Positions 28,612 to 35,779 of a stretch of DNA of 64,000 bases are shown here, piece by piece. The position numbers were made by a program, and so were the translations under genes. The DNA is from an uncultured Alistipes sp. Lineage in GTDB: Bacteria; Bacteroidota; Bacteroidia; Bacteroidales; Rikenellaceae. Under the pieces are notes generated by a model. The model made no database searches, was not told where the DNA came from, and saw nothing but the letters and a program-made list of their open reading frames with translations. The DNA is taken from NCBI GenBank assembly GCA_947591475.1, contig CANQDE010000001.1, positions 372,001 through 436,000 of the forward strand, given 5' to 3'. Numbering within the stretch: the stretch's first letter is position 1; every line of letters begins with the position of its first letter.

Positions 28612-31047
28612 ATGAAGAAATCGTCTCTTTTGCTCGCATTCGTTCTTTTCACGGTCTCGGGCGCCGCAATTCCAGAGTATAAATTGTGGTACGATGCACC
28701 GGCCCGCGTATGGACCGAAGCGCTTCCGCTCGGCAATGGCCGGCTCGGCGCGATGGTGTACGGAAATCCGGCCGTCGAACAGATTCAACTCAACGAAGAG
28801 ACGATCTGGGCCGGAAGCCCCAATAATAATGCGAATCCCGACGCCAAAGCGTGGATTCCGCGTATCCGCAAGTTGGTGGAGGAGGGCAAATACCGCGAGG
28901 CGCAGGACATGGCCTCGGCGCATGTGCGGTCGGCGACCAATCAGGGAATGCCTTACCAACCGTTCGGCGATTTGCGCATCGCTTTTCCGGAACATGCCCG
29001 TTACGAGGATTATTATCGCGAATTGAGCCTCGATTCGGCGCGGGTCATCGTACGGTACAAGGTCGATGGCGTAACCTATACGCGCGAAACGTTCGTGTCG
29101 TTTCCCGATCAGGTCGTCGTCATGCGCATTACGGCCGATCGTTCCGGCAAGGTCGCTTTCAGCGCTTTGTTCACTTCGCCGCATTCGGACGTGGCGATCG
29201 CCTCGGAGGGCAATGAGATTACTCTTCGGGGAGTGGGCTCGAAACACGAGGGACTGAACGGAAAAATTGAGCTTCAAGGACGGGCGATGGTAAAACACAG
29301 GGGCGGCGAATCGGTCTCGCGCGACGGGGTGCTGTCGGTCGAACATGCCGATGAAGCCACGATTTACGTCTCTATCGCTACGAATTTCAACAATTATAAA
29401 GATGTTTCGGGAGACTGCGTGGCTCGTGCATCGAAGTATCTGGCCGCTATCGAGGGAAAGTCCTATGCGGAGATGAAAAAAGCGCATGTCGATTGTTATC
29501 GGAAACAGATCGGCACGTCGACGCTTTACCTCGGGCCGGATCGCTATGCCGACCTTCCGACCGATCGCCGCATCGAACGCTTCAAGACGTCGGACGACGC
29601 CCATTTGGTGGCCACCTATTATAAATTCGGCCGTTATCTGTTAGTCTGCTCTTCGCAGCCCGGCGGCCAGCCTGCCACGCTGCAAGGAATCTGGAACGAT
29701 CGGCTTTTCCCGTCGTGGGACAGCAAGTACACCACCAACATCAACCTCGAAATGAATTATTGGCCGTCGGAGGTTACCAATTTGACCGCTCTTAACGAGC
29801 CGTTGTTCCGGTTGATTCGCGAGGTGAGCGAAACCGGTGCCGAAACGGCCCGCATCATGTACGATGCGCCCGGATGGGTGCTTCATCACAATACGGATGT
29901 ATGGCGGGTTACGGGGGCGATCGACAACGGTGCGGCGGGCATGTGGATGTCGGGCGGAGCGTGGCTGTGCCGCCATTTGTGGGAGCATTACCTCTACACG
30001 GGCGACAAGGCGTTTTTGCGCGAGGTTTATCCGATCATGAAAGGAGCCGGTGCGTTTTTCGACGCCACGATGGTCTACGAACCCGAGCATGGTTGGTTGG
30101 TCGTCAGCCCGAGCAACTCGCCCGAGAATGCGCATGCCGATCATCGTGCCACGACAGCGGCCGGATGCACGATGGACAATCAGTTGGTAACCGAACTTTG
30201 GAACAATATCATTGCCGCTTCGGCGATTCTCGACGTCGATCGGGATTTCGCGGCTCGTCTGGCGAAACGCTTGCATGAAATGGCTCCGATGCAGGTGGGG
30301 CATTGGGGACAGCTTCAGGAGTGGATGCACGATTGGGACAACCCCGACGATCATCATCGGCATGTGTCGCATCTGTACGGCTTGTATCCGAGCAACCAGA
30401 TTTCGCCTTTCCGCACGCCCGAATTGTTCGATGCCGCGCGCACTTCGCTCACGCACCGCGGCGATCCGTCGACCGGTTGGAGCATGGGGTGGAAGGTGTG
30501 CCTGTGGGCCCGTATGCTCGACGGCGACCACGCTTACAAATTGATTACGGATCAACTTTCGCTTGTCCGCAATGGGCAAACGGGCGGCGGCACCTATCCC
30601 AACCTTTTCGATGCGCATCCGCCTTTCCAAATCGACGGCAATTTCGGATGCGTGGCCGGTATCGCGGAGATGCTCTTGCAGAGCCACGACGGATTCGTCT
30701 ATTTGCTGCCCGCCCTGCCGTCGGTGTGGCCCGAAGGGGAGGTAAAGGGATTGCGCGCCCGCGGCGGGTTCGAAATCGACATGACGTGGAGCAAAGGCCG
30801 TATCGAACGGTTAGTCGTGAAATCGACGATTGGCGGGAACTGTCGACTGCGTTCGGCGACGCCGCTGAAAGGTGCCGGTTTGCGGAAGGCCAAGGGCGAA
30901 AATCCGAATCCGTTGTTCGCGCTGAACGAGGGGCTTCCGCCTGTGATTGATTCGGCGGCCCGTCTCAATCCGGTCGAACTCGAAACGACTTATTTGTACG
31001 ACTTGGCGACCGAGGTCGGAAAGACCTACCGGATTATCGGGAAGTGA
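28612..31047 (+). CDS. Glycoside hydrolase family 95 (alpha-L-fucosidase type)
   Basis: An 811-residue secreted enzyme with a signal peptide ending around VSGAA. The N-terminal beta domain begins [29 protein letters not shown] and [12 protein letters not shown], the GH95 opening. The alpha/alpha barrel contains [50 protein letters not shown] with the expected catalytic Glu, and [35 protein letters not shown]95 enzymes invert alpha-1,2-fucosides (some act on galactosides), so host glycans such as H antigen are likely substrates. No susC, susD or regulator adjoins, so it is not part of a visible polysaccharide utilisation locus. Length is usual for the family. Confidence 0.93.
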   Translation: MKKSSLLLAFVLFTVSGAAIPEYKLWYDAPARVWTEALPLGNGRLGAMVYGNPAVEQIQLNEETIWAGSPNNNANPDAKAWIPRIRKLVEEGKYREAQDMASAHVRSATNQGMPYQPFGDLRIAFPEHARYEDYYRELSLDSARVIVRYKVDGVTYTRETFVSFPDQVVVMRITADRSGKVAFSALFTSPHSDVAIASEGNEITLRGVGSKHEGLNGKIELQGRAMVKHRGGESVSRDGVLSVEHADEATIYVSIATNFNNYKDVSGDCVARASKYLAAIEGKSYAEMKKAHVDCYRKQIGTSTLYLGPDRYADLPTDRRIERFKTSDDAHLVATYYKFGRYLLVCSSQPGGQPATLQGIWNDRLFPSWDSKYTTNINLEMNYWPSEVTNLTALNEPLFRLIREVSETGAETARIMYDAPGWVLHHNTDVWRVTGAIDNGAAGMWMSGGAWLCRHLWEHYLYTGDKAFLREVYPIMKGAGAFFDATMVYEPEHGWLVVSPSNSPENAHADHRATTAAGCTMDNQLVTELWNNIIAASAILDVDRDFAARLAKRLHEMAPMQVGHWGQLQEWMHDWDNPDDHHRHVSHLYGLYPSNQISPFRTPELFDAARTSLTHRGDPSTGWSMGWKVCLWARMLDGDHAYKLITDQLSLVRNGQTGGGTYPNLFDAHPPFQIDGNFGCVAGIAEMLLQSHDGFVYLLPALPSVWPEGEVKGLRARGGFEIDMTWSKGRIERLVVKSTIGGNCRLRSATPLKGAGLRKAKGENPNPLFALNEGLPPVIDSAARLNPVELETTYLYDLATEVGKTYRIIGK

Positions 31048-31062
31048 ATCGGAACGGTAAAA

Positions 31063-31102
31063 CGAAAAGCACTGATAACTTTTTGGCTATCAGCGCTTTT
31101 CG
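31063..31102. terminator. Bidirectional terminator between GH95 and tRNA-Lys
   Basis: CGAAAAGCACTGATA (31063-31077) pairs with TATCAGCGCTTTTCG (31088-31102) with a single mismatch/wobble; T-rich on both strands. Confidence 0.7.
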
Positions 31103-31108
31103 TCTCTG

Positions 31109-31181
31109 TGAACCCGCTGGGGCTCGAACCCAGGACCCCAACATTAAAAGTGTTGTGCTCTACCTGCTGAGCTACGGATTC
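31109..31181 (-). tRNA. tRNA-Lys (anticodon TTT)
   Basis: The minus strand folds as a complete 73-base cloverleaf: acceptor GAATCCG/CGGGTTC plus discriminator A, D-stem GCTC/GAGC, anticodon stem CAACA/TGTTG around CTTTTAA (anticodon TTT), and T-arm CTGGG-TTCGAGC-CCCAG. No CCA is encoded, as usual in Bacteroidota, so it must be added afterwards. Confidence 0.95.
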
Positions 31182-31221
31182 TCCGTGTGCCATCGGGAAG
31201 CGTTTTTCCGTTTTGGCGGTG

Positions 31222-31229
31222 CAAATATA
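31222..31229 (-). promoter_or_regulatory. Promoter -7 box for tRNA-Lys
   Basis: CAAATATA on plus, TATATTTG on minus, about 40 bases before the tRNA 5' end. Confidence 0.45.
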
Positions 31230-31278
31230 CGGATTAAATTTTAATTTACAAGAAATCGGCCGCTGTTTTTCCGGAATT

Positions 31279-31309
31279 TTTGCAAATCCGAAATAAAATG
31301 ATATTTTTG
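31279..31309 (+). promoter_or_regulatory. Promoter of carboxynorspermidine dehydrogenase gene
   Basis: TTTG at 31279-31282 and TATTTTTG at 31302-31309 are separated by 19 bases, the consensus spacing. The start codon is 34 bases downstream. Confidence 0.6.
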
Positions 31310-31343
31310 TAACCGTTAAGAATCCATAAAACGTGAACGAATT

Positions 31344-32534
31344 ATGTGTAAAGCATTGATTATAGGTGCCGGCGGTGTCGGAACGGTCGTTACGCAGAAA
31401 ATCGCGGCCAATCCCGTCTTTTCGGAGGTGATGCTGGCCAGCCGCACCAAATCGAAATGCGATGCCGTGGCCGCTGCTATCGGCGGCAATCGGGTACAGA
31501 CCGCGCAGGTCGATGCCGATAACGTTGCCGAGTTGTGCGAACTGTTTCGGGCGTTCCGGCCCGATATTGTCGTCAATGTGGCCCTGCCGTATCAGGATTT
31601 GACCATCATGGACGCCTGCTTGGCCTGTGGCTGCAACTATTTGGATACGGCCAACTACGAGCCGAAAGACGAGGCGCATTTCGAATATTCGTGGCAGTGG
31701 GCCTATCAGGATCGGTTCAAGGCGGCGGGATTGACGGCCATTCTCGGATGCGGCTTCGACCCGGGCGTAACGGCCATCTTTACGGCTTACGCGGCCAAAC
31801 ACCACTTCGACGAAATCCACTATTTGGACATCGTCGATTGCAATGCCGGAAATCACGGCATGGCCTTCGCCACCAACTTCAATCCCGAAATCAACATCCG
31901 CGAGGTTACGCAGAAGGGCCGTTACTACGAGAACGGCGAGTGGGTGGTAACCGAACCGCATGAGATTCACCGGCCGCTGCATTATCCCGAAATCGGCGAA
32001 CGCGAGTCGTACGTGATTTACCACGAGGAGCTCGAATCGCTCGTCAAGAATTATCCGACCATCAAGCGGGCGCGTTTCTGGATGACGTTCGGGCAGGAGT
32101 ATCTGACGCATCTGCGTGTGATTCAGAATATCGGCATGGCGCGGATCGACCCGATCATCTACAACGGGGTCGAAATCGTGCCGATCCAATTCTTGAAAGC
32201 CGTGTTGCCCGATCCCAAGTCGTTGGGCGCCAACTATCACGGGCAGACCTCCATCGGCTGCCGCATCCGAGGCATCAAGGACGGCAAGGAGCGCACCTAT
32301 TATATCTACAATAATTGCGACCACGAACAGGCTTACAAAGAGACCGGTACGCAGGCCGTCAGCTTCACGACGGGCGTGCCTGCCGCGCTGGGTGCGTCGA
32401 TGTGGGCCAAAGGATTGTGGCGCGGGGCCGGCGTGTTCAACGTCGAGGAGTTCGACCCCGATCCGTTCCTCGCCGAGTTGGGCCCGCAGGGCTTGCCGTG
32501 GCACGAATTGTTCGACGTGGATATCGAAGTATAG
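31344..32534 (+). CDS. Carboxynorspermidine/carboxyspermidine dehydrogenase (saccharopine dehydrogenase-like)
   Basis: A 396-residue cytoplasmic reductase. The Rossmann motif GAGGVG at 8-13 binds NADPH, followed by SRTKSKCDAVA and NVALPYQDLTIMDACLACGCNYLDTANYEP, typical of the saccharopine-dehydrogenase-like family. The specific blocks CGFDPGVTAIFTAYAAKHHFDEIHYLDIVDCNAGNHG and FTTGVPAALGASMWAKG match the Bacteroidetes enzyme that condenses putrescine (or diaminopropane) with aspartate semialdehyde. The product, carboxyspermidine, is decarboxylated by NspC, encoded 617 bases downstream. Older annotation often calls it saccharopine dehydrogenase. Confidence 0.88.
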   Translation: MCKALIIGAGGVGTVVTQKIAANPVFSEVMLASRTKSKCDAVAAAIGGNRVQTAQVDADNVAELCELFRAFRPDIVVNVALPYQDLTIMDACLACGCNYLDTANYEPKDEAHFEYSWQWAYQDRFKAAGLTAILGCGFDPGVTAIFTAYAAKHHFDEIHYLDIVDCNAGNHGMAFATNFNPEINIREVTQKGRYYENGEWVVTEPHEIHRPLHYPEIGERESYVIYHEELESLVKNYPTIKRARFWMTFGQEYLTHLRVIQNIGMARIDPIIYNGVEIVPIQFLKAVLPDPKSLGANYHGQTSIGCRIRGIKDGKERTYYIYNNCDHEQAYKETGTQAVSFTTGVPAALGASMWAKGLWRGAGVFNVEEFDPDPFLAELGPQGLPWHELFDVDIEV

Positions 32535-32626
32535 CATTTTGCCTATGGAAAAATAAAGAATGAAACCGGCGGCGCTCGGGACATAGACGCCGCTCGACAT
32601 ACGAAAGCACATCGGCTTTTCTTCTT

Positions 32627-32772
32627 ACTCGCGAAAATTGGACACTTTCGAATGTAGTCAGGAACAAAGGTTGATGCTTGCGCTGTTTTTCAGCGTGGGC
32701 ATTACCTATATCTGACTACATGGGTCGTCCAATACCTCGCGAGTGGATATAGTGATATGTCCACGTTTTTTT
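32627..32772 (+). ncRNA. Candidate rod-shaped structured RNA with intrinsic terminator
   Basis: This intergenic stretch folds into one long, symmetrical rod. ACTCGCGA (32627-32634) pairs with TCGCGAGT (32737-32744). ATTGGAC (32637-32643) pairs with GTCCAAT (32727-32733). TGTAGTCAG (32653-32661) pairs with CTGACTACA (32712-32720). ATGC (32674-32677) pairs with GCAT (32699-32702), and CGCTG (32681-32685) with CAGCG (32691-32695) around TTTTT. That is 33 perfect pairs broken by internal loops. A textbook terminator follows: GTGGATATA (32743-32751), a GTGA tetraloop, TATGTCCAC (32756-32764), then seven T residues. This suggests a small RNA of 6S-like shape, or a terminator-type leader of the lipoprotein gene. 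No clear TAnnTTTG promoter was seen upstream, which limits confidence. Confidence 0.5.
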
Positions 32773-32801
32773 ATGCTATGAATAAAAACCCTGAACGCGT
32801 G

Positions 32802-33071
32802 ATGAAAAAGAATCTGAAAAAATGGGTGATTGGGTGTTTGGCGCTGCTGCTTCACACGGCTTGTGCCGTAACGCATACTTCGGTTACCGGATTCAACGAA
32901 CAAATGACCGTCCTGAAAGAACGCTTTCCGGAACTCTATGACCTCCATTCGCAAGGAAAAATCGTCATCTGGGACATGTGGCGACATGAAAAAAGAGCCG
33001 GTGAACCGGATGAAAAGCGATATTCCGTCGTATATGTTCAAAACGGCATTCGCAAGAGCTATTCGGAATAG
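32802..33071 (+). CDS. Small predicted lipoprotein
   Basis: From the ATG at 32802 the protein has 89 residues: a basic start (MKKNLKKW), a hydrophobic segment and a lipobox-like LLLHTAC with Cys21, so it is probably lipidated and exported. The mature part is about 68 residues, polar, with FPELYDLHSQGKIVIWDMWRH and RYSVVYVQNGIRKSYSE; no known domain recognised. Alternative ATG codons at 32778 and 32757 are in frame, but the latter lies inside a terminator stem. It follows the structured RNA candidate directly and precedes a terminator. Confidence 0.6.
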   Translation: MKKNLKKWVIGCLALLLHTACAVTHTSVTGFNEQMTVLKERFPELYDLHSQGKIVIWDMWRHEKRAGEPDEKRYSVVYVQNGIRKSYSE

Positions 33072-33094
33072 GTATAAATACCTAATTTGGGTAG

Positions 33095-33131
33095 AAAAAC
33101 TCGGCAGGGAAATTCCTTTGCCGAGTTTTTT
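33095..33131 (+). terminator. Terminator after the small lipoprotein gene
   Basis: ACTCGGCA (33099-33106) pairs with TGCCGAGT (33119-33126), inner GGGA/TCCT pairing extends it, and six T residues follow. Confidence 0.8.
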
Positions 33132-33132
33132 G

Positions 33133-33140
33133 TAACTTTG
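33133..33140 (+). promoter_or_regulatory. Promoter -7 box for nspC
   Basis: TAACTTTG matches TAnnTTTG, immediately after the lipoprotein terminator. It ends only 10 bases before the nspC ATG, so the leader would be very short. Confidence 0.5.
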
Positions 33141-33150
33141 TCTGCTACAA

Positions 33151-34311
33151 ATGAACAACGGAATCGTGGATTTTTCGGATTTCCAGAAATTGCCCTCCCC
33201 GTGCTACGTGCTCGACGAACGCTTGCTCGACCGCAACCTCGCCGTCATCGACCGCGTGCGGCGCGAAACGGGCGTCGAAATCATCGTGGCGCTGAAAGCC
33301 TGCGCCATGTGGAGCATCTTTCCCGAGCTGGCGAAGCACTCCGACGGCGCGACGGCGAGTTCCGTCGCCGAAGCGCGGCTCGTATTGGAGGAGTTCGGCA
33401 AACCGGCACACACCTATGCGCCCGTCTATACCGATGCGGGATTCGAGGAAATCATGCGGTGCAGCGACCACATTACGTTCAATTCGCTGTCGCAATTCGA
33501 ACGGTTCGGCCAGCGGGCGTTGATCAACGGTATTTCGTGCGGCCTGCGCATCAATCCGCAGTATTCGCCCGTCGAAACCGACCTCTACAATCCCTGCGTC
33601 GCGGGTTCGCGGCTGGGGATTACGGCCGAAAAACTGGCTGCGGCGGGCGGTCTGCCGACGGGCATCGACGGGCTGCATTTCCATGTGTTGTGCGAATCGC
33701 GTCCGGTGCATCTGCGCTTGGCGTTGGAAGCGGTCGAACGCCATTTCGGGAAGTGGCTGGACAAGGTGAAGTGGCTCAATTTGGGCGGCGGCCACCTGAT
33801 GACCCATGCCGATTACGATTGCGACGAATTGATTGCGCTGCTGCGGGAATTTCGGGCGCGGCATCCGCATCTGCGGTTGATTATGGAGCCCGGGAGCGCT
33901 TTCACGTGGCGGACGGGCTATTTGGTCTCGACGGTCGAGGACATCGTTGAGAACGACGGCATAACGACGGCGATGCTCGACGCGTCGTTTTCGTGCCACA
34001 TGCCCGATTGCTTGGAAATGCCCTATAAACCGGCCATCGTCGGGGCGCACGAACCGGCAGCGGGGGAGAAACGCTGGCGGATGGGCGGCACGAGCTGCTT
34101 GGCGGGCGACTATTACGGCGATTGGGCCTTCGACCACGAGCTGCGGGTCGGTGAACGCATCGTCTTCGAGGATATGATTCATTACACGATGGTGAAAACC
34201 ACGATGTTCAACGGCGTGCAGCATCCGGCTATCGTCATTGCCCGACGCGACGGCACGACGGAGATTGTCCGCACCTTTGGTTACGAGGATTTCAAGCACC
34301 GCATGTCCTGA
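33151..34311 (+). CDS. nspC: Carboxynorspermidine/carboxyspermidine decarboxylase
   Basis: A 386-residue fold III PLP enzyme. It starts LPSPCYVLDERLLDRNL, has the PLP lysine in VALKACAMWS (Lys49), SSVAEARLVLEEFG, HITFNSLSQFERFG, a phosphate-binding LNLGGGHLMT, IMEPGSAFTWRTGYL, and the C-terminal GTSCLAGDYYGDW with the catalytic cysteine contributed across the dimer. It removes CO2 from carboxyspermidine or carboxynorspermidine, the last step of the alternative spermidine route. The preceding step is encoded at 31344-32534 and the arginine decarboxylase at 1706-3100. Cysteate synthase follows 64 bases later. Confidence 0.95.
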   Translation: MNNGIVDFSDFQKLPSPCYVLDERLLDRNLAVIDRVRRETGVEIIVALKACAMWSIFPELAKHSDGATASSVAEARLVLEEFGKPAHTYAPVYTDAGFEEIMRCSDHITFNSLSQFERFGQRALINGISCGLRINPQYSPVETDLYNPCVAGSRLGITAEKLAAAGGLPTGIDGLHFHVLCESRPVHLRLALEAVERHFGKWLDKVKWLNLGGGHLMTHADYDCDELIALLREFRARHPHLRLIMEPGSAFTWRTGYLVSTVEDIVENDGITTAMLDASFSCHMPDCLEMPYKPAIVGAHEPAAGEKRWRMGGTSCLAGDYYGDWAFDHELRVGERIVFEDMIHYTMVKTTMFNGVQHPAIVIARRDGTTEIVRTFGYEDFKHRMS

Positions 34312-34375
34312 TCGGATGCCGCCAAGCCGCAAGGCCCGCTAACGAGGAATACTAACAAAAACGCGAAATAAATAG

Positions 34376-35668
34376 ATGGAAAAGTTTACACCGACGTCCT
34401 ATACGCTCGAATGCGTCGCCACGGGACGTGAATTTCAGGACGAAGGGTGGGTGCTCGAAGACCGAGCCTGCAACACGCCCTCGCTCGTGCGGACGCATTA
34501 TGCGAAAAAGCAGATCGAGGTGAAACCGGCCGAATACGGATTGTATCGGTTTTGCGACTGGCTGCCCGTCCGTCGGATGCTCAAAGGCTCGTCGGCCCCC
34601 GTTACCTATAAAAGCAAGCGATTGGGCGAGTATCTCGGCCTCTCGAATCTGTGGATTACGTTCAACGGCTATTATCCCGCAATCGGGGCCACGATGACGA
34701 CCTGTTCGTTCAAGGAGACGGAGGCATACAGCGTGTGCGCCCGTGCAGCCAAGGACGAAACGCGGATTTTGGTCGTCGCTTCGGCCGGCAACACGGCCCG
34801 GGCTTTCGCCAAGGTTTGTTCGGACAATCATATCCGCTTGCTGCTCTCCGTCCCTTACGACAACATCGGGGCCTTGTGGTTCGAGGAGCCGCTCGATCCT
34901 TGCGTGAAGCTCATCTGCTGCGAGAAGGGCGGGGACTATTTCGATGCCATCCATCTTTCGGATCTGGCGCTGAAGTGCCCCGGATTCTATGCTGAGGGCG
35001 GTGCGAAAAACGTTGCCCGTCGCGACGGCATGGCCACGACCGTGCTTTCGGCCGTAACGGCGATCGGTCGTATTCCCGACTACTATTTTCAGGCGGTCGG
35101 CAGCGGTACGGGTGCGATTGCTGCGTGGGAGGCGAACATGCGCTTGCTGGATGACGGGCGTTTCGGAACGAACGTCATGAAGCTGATGGTTTCGCAGAAT
35201 GCACCCTTCGTGCCGATGTACGACGCTTGGCGGGCCGATTCCCGCAAGATGCTGGATTACGAGGAGGACAAGGCCCGTCGCGATGCCGAAATCATCGACG
35301 CCAAGGTGCTGTCGAACCGTCGGCCGCCCTATGGAATTACCGGCGGCCTTTACGATGCGCTGAAAACGACGCACGGCGAGGTGTTCGCCATTACGAATGC
35401 GCAGGAGCGCAAGGCCTGCAAACTATTCGAGGAGATGGAGGGAATCGACATCTATTCGGCGGCGGGCGTTGCGACGGCTTCGTTGATTAAGGCGGTTGCC
35501 GACGGCAAGGTCGAGAAGGATGCCTGTATCATGCTCAACATTACGGGCGGCGGCGAAAAACGCCTCAAAGCGGGAAAAGAGATGTGGCACCTTGCGCCGA
35601 GCGAAATTTTCTCCTTGACACCGGACAGGGACGAGGTGGTCGCCAAGGTGAGCGCCTTGTTCGCTTGA
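34376..35668 (+). CDS. Cysteate synthase (threonine-synthase-like PLP enzyme)
   Basis: A 430-residue PLP-dependent beta-replacement enzyme. The likely Schiff-base lysine is Lys113 in TCSFKETEAYSV, the phosphate/asparagine loop is VVASAGNTARAFA, and the glycine-rich PLP cradle is AVGSGTGAIAAWEAN. The N-terminal YTLECVATGREFQDEGW and the end LNITGGGEKRLKAGKEMWHLAPS match the cysteate synthase group, first known from coenzyme M synthesis in Methanosarcina. Those enzymes join O-phosphoserine and sulfite to give L-cysteate. In Bacteroidota such as Alistipes, cysteate feeds sulfonolipid (capnine/sulfobacin) synthesis. No acyltransferase for the next step is in the window. Threonine synthase is the main alternative. 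Confidence 0.85.
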   Translation: MEKFTPTSYTLECVATGREFQDEGWVLEDRACNTPSLVRTHYAKKQIEVKPAEYGLYRFCDWLPVRRMLKGSSAPVTYKSKRLGEYLGLSNLWITFNGYYPAIGATMTTCSFKETEAYSVCARAAKDETRILVVASAGNTARAFAKVCSDNHIRLLLSVPYDNIGALWFEEPLDPCVKLICCEKGGDYFDAIHLSDLALKCPGFYAEGGAKNVARRDGMATTVLSAVTAIGRIPDYYFQAVGSGTGAIAAWEANMRLLDDGRFGTNVMKLMVSQNAPFVPMYDAWRADSRKMLDYEEDKARRDAEIIDAKVLSNRRPPYGITGGLYDALKTTHGEVFAITNAQERKACKLFEEMEGIDIYSAAGVATASLIKAVADGKVEKDACIMLNITGGGEKRLKAGKEMWHLAPSEIFSLTPDRDEVVAKVSALFA

Positions 35669-35705
35669 CCCGTCGAAAAAAGGTTGGCCGTTTTTCGAAA
35701 AGTTG

Positions 35706-35747
35706 TATCTTTGTACCGGCTCGGACTTCGGGTTCGAGCCGTTTTTT
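35706..35747 (+). promoter_or_regulatory. Promoter overlapped by a terminator-like hairpin ahead of the second TonB receptor
   Basis: TATCTTTG (35706-35713) is an exact -7 match. Immediately after it, CGGCTCG (35717-35723) pairs with CGAGCCG (35735-35741), with three further inner pairs around TTCGG, followed by six T residues. The hairpin could end the cysteate synthase transcript while the promoter restarts transcription, or act as an attenuator at the very 5' end of the receptor mRNA. The receptor ATG is at 35780. Confidence 0.5.
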
Positions 35748-35779
35748 ATATCATTCACATTCAAAAACCAAACAACAAG

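Noticed and set aside
32757..32801. Upstream start for the small lipoprotein
   Set aside because: The ATG lies in the right arm of the terminator stem, and the added residues would displace the signal sequence from the N-terminus.
35748..35779. B12 or other riboswitch ahead of the second TonB receptor
   Set aside because: Only a simple hairpin is present; no aptamer consensus block could be found.
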